From Hymenobacter swuensis DY53 (GTDB lineage: Bacteria; Bacteroidota; Bacteroidia; Cytophagales; Hymenobacteraceae): a DNA stretch of 64,000 nucleotides. The position numbers and the translations under genes were made by a program. The stretch lies in NCBI RefSeq assembly GCF_000576555.1, contig NZ_CP007145.1, positions 2,728,001 to 2,792,000 on the forward strand, read 5' to 3'. The notes below the pieces were generated by a model. The model was given only the letters and a program-made list of their open reading frames with translations, was not told the origin of the DNA and made no database searches. Positions 34,647-42,730 of this stretch are shown here, one piece after another. Every line of letters starts with the position of its first letter. Within the stretch, counting starts at the first letter, position 1.

Positions 34647-35690
34647 TCACACCCAGAAATCCGCCACTTGCCCTTTCACAGCTTCCCCACCCGCTACCCG
34701 TCCCGCTTCCAGCAGCAGCTTATCCAATATACTGGCCGTCTCATCGGGATACTCCACTGCAACGGGGCGGCCGTATTGCAGCCAGTGGTCGAGGACAGCC
34801 AATGACTTGTCTTTGAGGTTACGTACTACCGGCACCCCCATGTGGGCCAGGGCCGTCGCGTTGCAGGCCTGTTCGTATTGCTGTTTCATGGGCACTACCA
34901 ACAGCTTTTTCCCGAGGTACAATGCCTCCGCCGGGGTTTCGAAACCGGCCCCGCACAGGACGCCCGCGCTCCGGGCCAGGCTATCGGTGAAGGCGGCTCC
35001 GCTGACCGGGCGCACCCGCACGTTGCCGTGCTCCGACTCCTGCCGGCTGTGCTTACTGAATACTTCCCAGCGCACCGCGCGGCTAAGATAGCGCAGCCGG
35101 CTAACCAGCGTAGCTTCATCAAAAGCGGGCAGATACACGGTATAATGGCTTTCGTGGTGGACCGTAAGCTCGCGCACCTGCCGCCGGATAACGGGCGTGT
35201 GAATGTGCGGCTCGTAGGGCTGGAAATGGAAGCCATACTGCCAAGTTGTCGGCGCGTAGTGACGCAGCACGGCCCGGCCCACAGGGTCGGGCACACGGGG
35301 CTCGGGGGCATATTCGCTCAGCACTGCGGCCTGATGGCTCAGGGCCACGCAGGGCACGCCGCGCCGCCGGCACGCCCAGGCCGAAACCGGCTCAAAATCA
35401 CTGATAACCAAGTCGTACATTTCCACCGGCAAGTCACGCAGCTCGCGCAGAAACGCCTTGGAGTTGAGCTGCCAGAAGGTTTTTACGAAGTTGATGCCCC
35501 CCTTCTTCCCAAAAACAAAGCCCAGCCCGTGGCACCGGTAGCGGACGGAAAAGGGCAGTTCAATATCGGCCGGCGGGCCGCTCACCAGCACATCTACCCG
35601 TTCGGCCCGCTGCTGCAGCAGTGGTACAATATCCAGGGCCCGGCTCAGATGCCCGTTGCCGGTGCCCTGAATGGCATATAGTATGCGCAT
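34647..35690 (-). CDS. Glycosyltransferase of the GT-B / MurG-like type
   Basis: A 347-residue protein that opens RILYAIQGTGNGHLSRALDI, the glycine-rich loop of GT28-like enzymes. The C-terminal nucleotide-sugar site reads AGVLCGAGFETPAEALYLGK followed by LLVVPMKQQYEQACNATAL, as in MurG and diacylglycerol glucosyltransferases. Acceptor and donor are unknown; a lipid or cell-envelope acceptor is likely. It lies 64 bases downstream of the LpxH-like phosphoesterase gene on the same strand. These two genes are commonly paired in Bacteroidota, which suggests one envelope-lipid pathway. Confidence 0.85.
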   Translation of the reverse strand: MRILYAIQGTGNGHLSRALDIVPLLQQRAERVDVLVSGPPADIELPFSVRYRCHGLGFVFGKKGGINFVKTFWQLNSKAFLRELRDLPVEMYDLVISDFEPVSAWACRRRGVPCVALSHQAAVLSEYAPEPRVPDPVGRAVLRHYAPTTWQYGFHFQPYEPHIHTPVIRRQVRELTVHHESHYTVYLPAFDEATLVSRLRYLSRAVRWEVFSKHSRQESEHGNVRVRPVSGAAFTDSLARSAGVLCGAGFETPAEALYLGKKLLVVPMKQQYEQACNATALAHMGVPVVRNLKDKSLAVLDHWLQYGRPVAVEYPDETASILDKLLLEAGRVAGGEAVKGQVADFWV

Positions 35691-35754
35691 GAAGTGAAGA
35701 TTGGCAGTTGTTATTGTTGGATAGTACCCCGACTGGCCCGTCTGAACCGCGCGC

Positions 35755-36630
35755 TTAGCTCATCCCGATTTCGCGCAACAAATCGGCCAGCAGCGCGGCG
35801 GCCGGGGCATCGGCGGCGGCATCCTCCGCGTCGGGTTCGGCAGGTTCCGGGGGCTGGGGCTGCTGCATGCGGGGGTCGTCGTGGTAGCGGTAGAGCTGCC
35901 AGCCGGCCGCAGCAGTGTACTCCAGGGCTGTCAGGTTTTCCACCCAATCGCCGGAGTTCAGATACGTCACCGGCCCCTGTGGCGTGTGCAGCTCCTTTAT
36001 TTCGGGACAGTGAATATGGCCGCAAGCCACGTAGCGGTAGCCCCGGTCGGCCGCAATAGCAGCGGCCGTCTGCTCAAAGTCGCTTACCAGACTTACGGCA
36101 CTCTTCACGCGGTCCTTCACCGCCTTCGACAACGCTACCCGTGGCCGGCCCAGGCTGGTGAGCCCCCAGTTCACGAGGCGGTTGAGCAGAATCAGCAAGT
36201 CGTAGCCGTGACTGCCAAGGCGGGCGAGCCACCGCGAATGGCGCATGGTTACGTCGAATATGTCGCCGTGAAACAGCCAGGTACGGCCGTGGGGCAGCTC
36301 CAGCACCAACTTGTTATCGATGCGCAGGGCCCCGAGCCGGGTGCCGGCAAACTTGCGCAGCAGCTCGTCGTGGTTGCCGGTGAGGTAATGAATCCGGGTA
36401 CCCTTGGCGGCCAGACTGGCCAGGTAGCGCACTACCCGCATGTGGGCGGCGGGCCAGTAGTTCTTGCTGAACTGCCAGATGTCCACAATATCCCCGTTGA
36501 GGACCAGTTCCCGGGGCCGCACGCTTTTGAGGTAGCGCAGCAGCTCGGGGGCATGGCAGCCGTAAGTACCCAGGTGGACGTCGGAAATCACGCACACGTC
36601 GAGGCGGCGCTTTGCGGTTTTCTGCTTCAT
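35755..36630 (-). CDS. Metallophosphoesterase, UDP-2,3-diacylglucosamine diphosphatase-like
   Basis: A 291-residue calcineurin-like phosphoesterase. The metal-binding series is complete: ISDVHLGTYG, NGDIVDIW, TGNHDELLRK, LFHGDIFDV and ACGHIHCPE. The NGDxVD and HGDIFD spellings match the LpxH-like branch. That branch hydrolyses UDP-2,3-diacylglucosamine in lipid A synthesis, although many second copies have other lipid substrates. Starting at ATG 36630 removes four extra residues. The C-terminus has a Pro/Glu/Ala-rich tail not needed for activity. The glycosyltransferase gene follows 64 bases later, probably in the same transcript. Confidence 0.88.
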   Translation of the reverse strand: MKQKTAKRRLDVCVISDVHLGTYGCHAPELLRYLKSVRPRELVLNGDIVDIWQFSKNYWPAAHMRVVRYLASLAAKGTRIHYLTGNHDELLRKFAGTRLGALRIDNKLVLELPHGRTWLFHGDIFDVTMRHSRWLARLGSHGYDLLILLNRLVNWGLTSLGRPRVALSKAVKDRVKSAVSLVSDFEQTAAAIAADRGYRYVACGHIHCPEIKELHTPQGPVTYLNSGDWVENLTALEYTAAAGWQLYRYHDDPRMQQPQPPEPAEPDAEDAAADAPAAALLADLLREIGMS

Positions 36631-37145
36631 CGAAGGGGGCAAAGGACCATCAGGCGGCCCGCGAAAACAGTCGTTCTACTTGAAGCCTTGCTTACAGCGC
36701 TGGGCGGGCCGAAAATGACGTCCGGGGCCGCACCCGACGGCTACCCGGGGGCTTTTTATCATCGGTGGCGGCGTGGTTGAAGTGGAAAGGCAGCCGTAGC
36801 GCCCCCACGGAGCGCAACAGGTAGGCCAGCACCAGGGCCAGTTGAAACAGCCGGTAGGCTACCGCGCGCACCATCTGGTGGGCCAGCGGGAAAGCAATTG
36901 GAGTCCACATGATTTTCAGCAGTTTAATCCACTGCAAAGAACCGCACGGCACATGACGCGGGCGTTACCGGCGGGTTACGGTATCATCAATTCCGGCCAG
37001 GCAGGCGCTGCTTAATCTGTCGGCGGCCGCGTCCCGTCGAACCCCGTGGCTTGTTGGCCGAAACCGGTGGCAGCGGCCGGGGTATTCCGTATCTTTGCCA
37101 GACCGGAATCCGGCCTTCACCCCCTAGTTGCTTTTATCACTCCCT
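36631..37145. other. 515-base stretch with no confident gene
   Basis: One minus-strand frame (36692-36952) is open and has a hydrophobic segment (AYRLFQLALVLAYLL), so a small membrane protein is possible. It has no clear signal for translation and I do not call it. The right end holds the promoter of the following gene. Confidence 0.4.
37090..37098 (+). promoter_or_regulatory. Bacteroidota-type -7 element
   Basis: TATCTTTGC matches the TAnnTTTG consensus and lies 48 bases before the ATG at 37146, a normal leader length in this phylum. Confidence 0.5.
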
Positions 37146-37706
37146 ATGAAGAAATTTTTCCTCCTCGCCGTTCTGTTTCTGGGCGCCCTGGCAGCCTCCG
37201 CCCAGTACATGCCCGGCAAGCCCCGTAAAAAATACACCTTCCCCAAGAAGGACGAGGAAAGCCCTTACGTGCTCAACGTCACGAAAAACACCGACGAGGA
37301 TGCCGAGGTGGATGCCTGCGTAACCCGCGTGGCCTACCGCCCCTACAGCGAGCTGCTCACCGAAATCAATGAGCTGAAACGCATGAACAGCTGGGCCGAT
37401 ACTACCTACCAGCGCCGCTTTACGCAACTGCCCGTCGGCGGCCAGCTTACCGTGACCATGTACCGCCGGGGAGCCGCCAATGCTGACCCCGCCTACCTGA
37501 GCCTGGTAGCCAAAGACAAGGATGGCAAAGAGGTACTGAACGTCCCCGGGCTGACGGCCGGCAACGGCCGCTTCTGGAACCGTGACCTGTACATGAGCAA
37601 GCGGGTTATCCCATTTGTTAAATCCGAAGCTCCACAGGATATCATCCTGACTATCAATGACGCAAAAACAAAACAGAACTTTGAGTATATCATCAAGGCG
37701 CAGTAG
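37146..37706 (+). CDS. Exported protein of unknown function
   Basis: A 186-residue protein starting MKKFFLLAVLFLGALAASAQ, a standard signal peptide with cut after ASA. The mature part has a basic start (PGKPRKKYTFPKK), a helical segment (YSELLTEINELKRMNSWADT) and a beta-rich end (GGQLTVTMYRRGAA, EAPQDIILTINDAK). A single cysteine occurs in VDACVTRVAYR. I do not recognise the family. It has its own promoter at 37090 and a hairpin after it, so it is monocistronic. Confidence 0.75.
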   Translation: MKKFFLLAVLFLGALAASAQYMPGKPRKKYTFPKKDEESPYVLNVTKNTDEDAEVDACVTRVAYRPYSELLTEINELKRMNSWADTTYQRRFTQLPVGGQLTVTMYRRGAANADPAYLSLVAKDKDGKEVLNVPGLTAGNGRFWNRDLYMSKRVIPFVKSEAPQDIILTINDAKTKQNFEYIIKAQ

Positions 37707-37727
37707 TTTTTAGCCATATAGTCAAAT

Positions 37728-37765
37728 AAGCAGGCCTTGGCTTCAGTAGAAGTTAGGGCCTGCTT
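37728..37765. terminator. Hairpin between convergent genes
   Basis: The 9-bp arms AAGCAGGCC (37728-37736) and GGCCTGCTT (37757-37765) enclose 20 bases between the convergent ends at 37706 and 37781. There is only a short T run, so termination may be partial. Confidence 0.45.
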
Positions 37766-37780
37766 GCGTATAATCCAGGG

Positions 37781-38302
37781 CTAGTTCGCGGCTTCCCGCA
37801 GGCGGGCCCACTGTACTGCCACCAGCGTTTTGGCGTCCTCGAAGCGCGCCTGCCCCAGTTCCTCGGCAGTGAAGGGCACGGCCTCAATCTTTTCGCTTTC
37901 CTCGGCCAGCCCGCCCCCCTGCCCCGACTGATGGCTGACTTCGGCGTAGAACACGGTAATGACTTCCGAACTTGTGCCAGGCGAGGGCAGCAGCCGGGTG
38001 ATGAGTTCCAGCCGGTCCACGTCGTAGCCCAGCTCCTCGTGAATCTCGCGGCGGATGGCGGCCTGCGGTTCCTCATCGCCGTCCACCATGCCGGCGGCCA
38101 GCTCTACTATTTCGTCCTCGGGCCCGATGCGGTACTGGCGGGTAAGAATATACTGCCGGGTGCCGGTGTGGTAGACCAGCGCCGCTACGGCCGTGCCGGG
38201 CTCGAACCGCTCCCGTTTCAGCACGTCCTCCCCATCCTGCACCAGCAGCTGACTGAGTTTATAGTGACCGTTGTAGACTATTTTTCGCTCCGTGACGTGC
38301 AT
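37781..38302 (-). CDS. NUDIX hydrolase, ADP-ribose / GDP-sugar pyrophosphatase-like
   Basis: A 173-residue enzyme. The Nudix box is complete: Gly at the head of GMVDGDEE, then REIHEELG with the metal-binding glutamates. Before it, YILTRQYRIGPEDEIVELAA is the segment typical of the ADP-ribose/GDP-mannose pyrophosphatase branch (NudF/NudK), which has dimer-swapped substrate sites. It hydrolyses nucleoside diphosphate sugars to NMP and sugar phosphate. The start at 38302 gives the expected N-terminal strand (ERKIVYNGHYKLSQLLVQ). Confidence 0.92.
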   Translation of the reverse strand: MHVTERKIVYNGHYKLSQLLVQDGEDVLKRERFEPGTAVAALVYHTGTRQYILTRQYRIGPEDEIVELAAGMVDGDEEPQAAIRREIHEELGYDVDRLELITRLLPSPGTSSEVITVFYAEVSHQSGQGGGLAEESEKIEAVPFTAEELGQARFEDAKTLVAVQWARLREAAN

Positions 38303-38420
38303 AAGAAAGCAGGAAAATAAGGTTCAGAAGTGCCAAGGTATACGGATTTCACCGGGCGCTAGGCGTATCACCCTGCTCTACCCGGGCCGAGGCTACGGGG
38401 TTTTATGTTGGCGGGCGGGC

Positions 38421-38501
38421 GCTATAAGTTAAAAAACCCGACCTTTGCGGGCTCTTATAGCTGTGCCATTTTCGCTGCCCCGGGGCAGCCGCTTTTTTTT
38501 T
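38421..38501 (+). promoter_or_regulatory. Promoter and structured leader of the helicase gene
   Basis: GCTATAAG (38421-38428) pairs with CTTATAGC (38454-38461) around an inner CCCG/CGGG hairpin that overlaps a promoter-like ACCTTTGC. A perfect 16-bp palindrome GCTGCCCCGGGGCAGC (38474-38489) then precedes a run of nine T (38493-38501). The T run ends four bases before the ATG. The palindrome plus T run looks like an intrinsic terminator placed in the leader, which would allow attenuation. Confidence 0.6.
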
Positions 38502-38505
38502 CTAG

Positions 38506-39963
38506 ATGTCGTTCGACGAACTCAACCTGATTGAGCCTATCCTTAGCGCTTTGCGCGAGGAAGGCTACGTTACCCCCACGCCCATTCAGCAGCAGGCCAT
38601 TCCGCAGGTGCTGGAAGGCCACGACCTGCTGGGCATTGCCCAGACGGGCACCGGCAAAACGGCCGCTTTCACCGTTCCCATTCTTCAGATTCTGCACCAG
38701 ACGGCTCAGGTAGAGCGCCACGCACCTGGCCGCATCCGCTGTCTGGTCCTCACGCCCACCCGTGAGCTGGCCATTCAGATCGGGGAAAGCTTTCAGGCTT
38801 ACGGCCGTCATTTGCCCAAATTGCGCTCCACCGTCATCTTCGGCGGCGTGGGCCAGCACCCACAGGTGCAGATTCTCAAGCGCGGCGTAGAGGTGCTCAT
38901 TGCCACCCCCGGCCGCCTGCTCGACCTGATGAACCAGGGCTTCATCGACCTGCGCAACATTGAGGTATTCGTGCTGGACGAAGCCGACCGGATGCTGGAC
39001 ATGGGCTTCATCCACGACATCAAGCGGATTCTGCCCAAGCTGCCCAAGCAGCGCCAGACGCTGTTCTTCTCCGCCACTATGCCCGGTCAGATTCAGGACC
39101 TGGCCGACACCATTCTGCGGCCCAACCCGGTAAAAGTAGCCGTCACGCCCGTGTCGAGCACGGCCGATACCGTGACCCAGGCGGTGTATATGGTGGAGAA
39201 AAACGACAAGGCCGACCTGCTGGAGCATGTGCTACAGGACAAGAACATCCGTCGGGTGCTGGTTTTCACCCGTACCAAGCACGGGGCTGATAAGGTGGTC
39301 CGCACGCTGGAAAAGGCCGGTATTGAGGCCGAGGCCATCCACGGCAACAAGTCGCAAAACCACCGCCAGCGCGCCCTCAGCAACTTCAAGGCCGGCGCAA
39401 CCCGCGTACTGGTAGCTACTGACATTGCCGCCCGGGGCATTGATGTGGATGAGTTGACCCACGTCATCAACTACGAAATTCCCAACGAGCCCGAGTCCTA
39501 CGTGCACCGTATCGGCCGCACGGGCCGTGCCGGCGCCAACGGCACCGCCCTCTCCTTCTGTGATGATGAGGAGCGCGCCTACTTCCAGGACATCCAGAAG
39601 CTCATCCGCCGCCAGATTCCAGTGGTGCAGAATCATCCGTACACCTCCAGCGCTGTGGCCCCGGTGCCGCTTTCGGGCGGTCCGGCCATCAAGCGTCCGA
39701 AAGGTCCGGCCGGTCGCCCGGCGCGTCCGGGCCGCGGGCAGCAACCCGCCGGCTCGGGCCGGCCGGAAGGCCAGCGCAGCCAGGGTGGTCAAGGCGGCAG
39801 TGGCCGTAGTGAGCGGCCTAGCGGCAACTCGGGGCGGGAAGGACAGCGCGGCGGCCACGCGGCAGCGGGCCGGCCGGCGGGTTCCTCACACCCGGAAGGT
39901 GGCAGCGCCGGTGGGGCTGGCCGGGGCGGCCAGCGCCGCTTCCGGGGCGGCGGTAACCGCTAG
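38506..39963 (+). CDS. DEAD-box RNA helicase, RhlE-like
   Basis: A 485-residue helicase with all motifs in order: Q motif (TPIQQQAIP), motif [26 protein letters not shown], then the second RecA domain with ARGID and [10 protein letters not shown]. The [13 protein letters not shown] start fits the RhlE group. The last 110 residues are low in complexity, rich in Gly, Arg, Ser and Gln ([12 protein letters not shown]), an RNA-binding tail common in cold-adapted helicases. It unwinds short RNA duplexes in ribosome assembly or mRNA decay. The leader carries a terminator-like palindrome just before the start, so autoregulation by RNA folding is plausible. Confidence 0.95.
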   Translation: MSFDELNLIEPILSALREEGYVTPTPIQQQAIPQVLEGHDLLGIAQTGTGKTAAFTVPILQILHQTAQVERHAPGRIRCLVLTPTRELAIQIGESFQAYGRHLPKLRSTVIFGGVGQHPQVQILKRGVEVLIATPGRLLDLMNQGFIDLRNIEVFVLDEADRMLDMGFIHDIKRILPKLPKQRQTLFFSATMPGQIQDLADTILRPNPVKVAVTPVSSTADTVTQAVYMVEKNDKADLLEHVLQDKNIRRVLVFTRTKHGADKVVRTLEKAGIEAEAIHGNKSQNHRQRALSNFKAGATRVLVATDIAARGIDVDELTHVINYEIPNEPESYVHRIGRTGRAGANGTALSFCDDEERAYFQDIQKLIRRQIPVVQNHPYTSSAVAPVPLSGGPAIKRPKGPAGRPARPGRGQQPAGSGRPEGQRSQGGQGGSGRSERPSGNSGREGQRGGHAAAGRPAGSSHPEGGSAGGAGRGGQRRFRGGGNR

Positions 39964-40017
39964 GACGACCGGGCAGGTTCCGGCGCTTCCGGAATTTCCC
40001 TGAACAGCACGTAATAG

Positions 40018-40048
40018 AAACGCCCCGGCCGGTTGGTTGGGGCGTTTT
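40018..40048 (+). terminator. Intrinsic terminator after the helicase
   Basis: AAACGCCCC (40018-40026) pairs with GGGGCGTTT (40039-40047), followed by T. It is 55 bases downstream of the helicase stop codon. Confidence 0.75.
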
Positions 40049-40148
40049 ACGTTGCCCGGTTTCACGGCCGCCGCATAAACATTCCGGGCCACCTGTTGCT
40101 TACTTTCCCAGATGCCCCGAGGGCAGCTTTCACTTACTTTGTTTCGTT

Positions 40149-40631
40149 ATGGCACAACGCACGCTTCCCGTCATTCAGGCCCTGCGCGACACGGCCCATC
40201 GTCTCAGCAGCCAGGCTCCGTACCAGTGGGGCCATATGGGCAGTTGTAACTGCGGCCACCTGGCCCAGACCATTACCCGGCTTACCAAGGCTGAAATTCA
40301 TGCTCGGGCGATGGAACGCTACGGCGACTGGGAGCGGCAGTTGACCGACTACTGCCCCACCAGCGGTCTGCCCATTGATGCTACCATTGATGAGATGCTG
40401 GCCCTGGGATTCACCCGCCAGGATCTGACGCATCTGGAACGCCTCTCCGACCCTACCATCCGGGCTGCCATTCCCTTCGAGCGCCGCGACGCCCTGCGCC
40501 ACAACCAGCGCGATGACGTCGTGCTGTACATGCGCACCTGGGCCGACCTGCTGGAGGGCGAATTGCTGGCCGGCATTCAGCTCTCGGCGCTGCTGCCGCA
40601 GCCCACGCCGCAACTCGTAATGGCCCTGTAA
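40149..40631 (+). CDS. Conserved protein of unknown function
   Basis: A 160-residue cytoplasmic protein. A compact motif (YQWGHMGSCNCGHLAQTI, residues 25-42) has two cysteines and two histidines and could bind metal. The rest is helical, with WERQLTDYCPTSGLP and a repeated acidic segment (IDATIDEMLALGFT). I believe proteins with the GHMGSCNCGHLAQ block are widespread in Bacteroidota, but I know no function. It is monocistronic, bounded by the helicase terminator and a long perfect hairpin at 40659. Confidence 0.75.
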   Translation: MAQRTLPVIQALRDTAHRLSSQAPYQWGHMGSCNCGHLAQTITRLTKAEIHARAMERYGDWERQLTDYCPTSGLPIDATIDEMLALGFTRQDLTHLERLSDPTIRAAIPFERRDALRHNQRDDVVLYMRTWADLLEGELLAGIQLSALLPQPTPQLVMAL

Positions 40632-40658
40632 GTACGCTGGCTTGCGGCTTTGCGCCAC

Positions 40659-40713
40659 CCTGACACACAAAAGCCCCGCCGGCCAACTGCCGACGGGGCT
40701 TTTGTGTGTCAGG
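40659..40713. terminator. Strong bidirectional terminator
   Basis: Two perfectly complementary 20-base arms (40659-40678 and 40694-40713) with an A run before and a T run after the GC core. It lies between the convergent genes ending at 40631 and 40734. Confidence 0.9.
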
Positions 40714-40733
40714 ACCGGTCGGGGCCGGGGAGC

Positions 40734-40904
40734 TTAGTAGTTCACGTTGCTGCGCTGCGCCTCGCGGTAGCCCTCGGTGCGGTGGCTGCGCTTGTAGGCG
40801 GCGTCAGCGTTGGGGTCTTTCTCCGCGTCAGGAGCTTGCGAGCAGGACGACAGAAACAGCGAGGCGCCAGCGGCGAACAGGAGGAGCAGACGAAGATTTT
40901 TCAT
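40734..40904 (-). CDS. Small lipoprotein
   Basis: A 56-residue lipoprotein. MKNLRLLLLFAAGASLFL is followed by the lipobox SSC. The mature peptide (SQAPDAEKDPNADAAYKRSH onwards) is hydrophilic and short. ATG 40904 is chosen over 40949 since it starts the hydrophobic signal. A promoter-like TACCTTTGG lies at 40908-40916 on the minus strand, very near the start codon. Two TACAnnTGTA palindromes lie 82 and 131 bases upstream and are shared in type with the XRE gene, so the gene may be regulated by it. Confidence 0.7.
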   Translation of the reverse strand: MKNLRLLLLFAAGASLFLSSCSQAPDAEKDPNADAAYKRSHRTEGYREAQRSNVNY

Positions 40905-40985
40905 AGCCCAAAGGTAAGCACCACCCCGAATCCGGACAAGCACTAACACCCGGGATGTAGCAGGAGTATTTCGCCAAGATCGAAT

Positions 40986-40995
40986 TACAGATGTA
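40986..40995. promoter_or_regulatory. Putative operator TACAGATGTA
   Basis: A TACAnnTGTA palindrome 82 bases upstream of the small lipoprotein start; one of five such sites within 1.4 kb. Confidence 0.5.
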
Positions 40996-41034
40996 ACTCC
41001 GCTTCCCGAACATGCTACCCACGCCGCTGCTATT

Positions 41035-41044
41035 TACAAGTGTA
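41035..41044. promoter_or_regulatory. Putative operator TACAAGTGTA
   Basis: A second TACAnnTGTA palindrome, 131 bases upstream of the small lipoprotein start and 49 bases (nearly five helical turns) from the first. Confidence 0.5.
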
Positions 41045-41649
41045 GACGAAGCAACTCCATACGCTCCTCTGCTTGGCGGCAGAAAAAGCAAGGTTGTATT
41101 TGTAAACAGCCCAAATCGTCTCCAAGGCTTCCGGTATTTCGCTATTGAGCCGTTTTAGCATCCTGTACCGGATTCCGGTTCTCCTGCCAGATATTCTCCT
41201 GAGTAAAGCAGCAGAAGCGTAGTATCACTTTACAACCATCTACGCTCGTCAATCAAATTAGCAAACTGGGCTGCTTGAAAGGCCCTCCCATAGGCTGTAT
41301 AACTCATTCTCGCTATTAAAACATTTCCTATACTTCAGTTATTCAATCCCAAACTATATAAAATGAACCAACACTTAATATTTAACTTTTTAACCTGCTG
41401 ATAAACTTACACTTAACTATCTATAAACCTATTTGCTAGCAACCCTATTAGCAGATAATATTATATCACTATATCGCCAAAACGCATTCACTATCCCGAC
41501 ATCACGGCCATTCTTAATGGACTCGTTTCAGCAGTGTACCCGGAACTGTAAACCTGGTCTGCCAAATTGCACATCAGCACTATAAACTGCACACCTGCTT
41601 AGATCAGGCCCTACTTTTCGGGGCCCAGACTACCACGAGGGTTCCGATT

Positions 41650-42249
41650 CTACCGCGTGGTTTCGGGCTGGTAGTCCGCGAATGTGCCGTCCTGGTAGAA
41701 GATTACTATACGGCGGATTCTTTTACCCGGATCAGCCAGGCCCTGCGCTATATCCACGCCGTTGGAAACTGAACTAGCTGGGGGAGGGCCTATCGGCTCC
41801 GGATCCTGTTTTAGTGCCGGCTGCCCTGGTAGAGTGGCAGGCTCTGGCAGGGCAGCCGGCACTAAAACAGGATCCGGAGCAGGTGCCGAGGCCGCAACGA
41901 GGAGTACGGCGGGCTCTGGAGCGGCCGCAGGGGCTATAACAGGGGCCGTAGCGGCCACTAAAGACGGGATAGGAGTAGCATCGGGAGCGGCACGCCGACG
42001 CGGAGCGTCGGGCGGCCGATTTACCCGCTCCACAGCCTGTACTTCCAGCATCGAACCACTGCCATTCAGCAACCAACTCACCGATACATCGGGGAAGGCC
42101 GCCAGAACCTTCTGTACTACCTCCAGGCTGGGCTTATTGCGGCCGCTCAGGATATGGCTGATAACCGGCCGTGATACACCAATGGCATCCGCGAACTGGG
42201 TAGAAGTAAGCTGACGAGTTGTTAACAGCTCTCGAATCCGGTCAAGCAT
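41650..42249 (-). CDS. XRE-type helix-turn-helix regulator with Pro/Ala-rich linker
   Basis: A 199-residue regulator. Residues 1-65 are a Cro/CI-type HTH (TSTQFADAIGVSRPVISHIL, then SGRNKPSLEVVQKVL and VSVSWLLNGSG). Residues about 75-165 are a Pro/Ala/Val-rich, low-complexity linker. The end (KRIRRIVIFYQDGTFADYQ) is a short conserved strand pair common in Bacteroidota XRE proteins. Part of the linker is encoded by a perfect 33-bp inverted repeat (41796-41880). Three TACAnnTGTA palindromes lie within 160 bases upstream, consistent with autoregulation. Confidence 0.88.
   Translation of the reverse strand: MLDRIRELLTTRQLTSTQFADAIGVSRPVISHILSGRNKPSLEVVQKVLAAFPDVSVSWLLNGSGSMLEVQAVERVNRPPDAPRRRAAPDATPIPSLVAATAPVIAPAAAPEPAVLLVAASAPAPDPVLVPAALPEPATLPGQPALKQDPEPIGPPPASSVSNGVDIAQGLADPGKRIRRIVIFYQDGTFADYQPETTR
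41796..41880. repeat. Perfect 33-bp inverted repeat inside the XRE gene
   Basis: Left arm 41796-41828 and right arm 41848-41880 are exact reverse complements with a 19-base centre. Both arms are coding, in different frames of sense, giving residues such as APDPVLVPAAL and GQPALKQDPEP. A 33-bp perfect stem is much longer than expected by chance in coding DNA. Confidence 0.95.
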
Positions 42250-42266
42250 GGTGAGTTATGAAGATT

Positions 42267-42276
42267 TACAAATGTA
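42267..42276. promoter_or_regulatory. Putative operator TACAAATGTA
   Basis: A TACAnnTGTA palindrome 18 bases upstream of the XRE start codon, placed to block its own transcription. Confidence 0.55.
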
Positions 42277-42355
42277 CGTAGCTCGTTCTCATCTTCAACA
42301 GGTTCTTTGCTGTGTTTACTTTTGTTTCGCACCTCATATACACTCTCTCGGTATT

Positions 42356-42365
42356 TACATTTGTA
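42356..42365. promoter_or_regulatory. Putative operator TACATTTGTA
   Basis: Exact reverse complement of the 42267 site, 89 bases further upstream of the XRE gene. Confidence 0.55.
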
Positions 42366-42396
42366 TTTACAATGTCTATATCACTAAATTGCTGAA

Positions 42397-42406
42397 TACA
42401 ATTGTA
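42397..42406. promoter_or_regulatory. Putative operator TACAATTGTA
   Basis: A fully symmetric TACAnnTGTA site 41 bases (about four helical turns) from the previous one. Confidence 0.55.
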
Positions 42407-42730
42407 ATTCATTCGTTAGCTGCTTACTCCTTTCTTTATTTAGCCCTAAAGCAGCTATACCGTGCGTTGCGCTGGACTCTACGTTGTCATTTCCTGAGCA
42501 CCGCGCACCTGCCAGTCACCTAGATTCGCTCAGCGGTTTAGTTTTTCGGCGTGGGCGGGCCTTGCCCAGAAAGTATCCCTGCTCCTCTCTGCGTCACGCG
42601 CTGAGACGGACTGTATTGAACGCAACAGCCCCCGCTAACCGGCTGACAAAGCAACCGGGGCGGGGGCTGAAATAACGGATGGCCGACAGCGCGGCAACAC
42701 CCGAAAGGGCAATGGTGCTACTACACCACG

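Larger units (their letters stand above)
40905..41649. other. 745-base gene-free, partly AT-rich stretch
   Basis: No frame looks coding. About 41280-41480 is far richer in A+T than the rest of the window. The left end carries two TACAnnTGTA palindromes. It separates the small lipoprotein from the XRE regulator, both on the minus strand, and could hold a long leader, an RNA or decayed sequence. Confidence 0.6.
42250..42730. other. 481-base gene-free regulatory stretch
   Basis: The left half is AT-rich and holds three TACAnnTGTA palindromes upstream of the XRE gene. The right half holds a CAGCCCCCGC/GCGGGGGCTG hairpin (42626-42669) that may end the L,D-transpeptidase transcript, although no T run follows it. 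One plus-strand frame is open (42248-42523) but looks non-coding. Confidence 0.5.

Noticed and set aside
36692..36952. Possible 86-residue minus-strand membrane protein
   Set aside because: It has one hydrophobic stretch but no convincing start signal or family, and the reading frame is open largely because the DNA is GC-rich.
41280..41480. Chromosomal replication origin in the AT-rich island
   Set aside because: No DnaA-box cluster and no dnaA, dnaN or partition gene nearby.
42248..42523. 91-residue plus-strand frame upstream of the XRE gene
   Set aside because: It overlaps three operator-like palindromes, has unnatural composition and no family; it is regulatory DNA.
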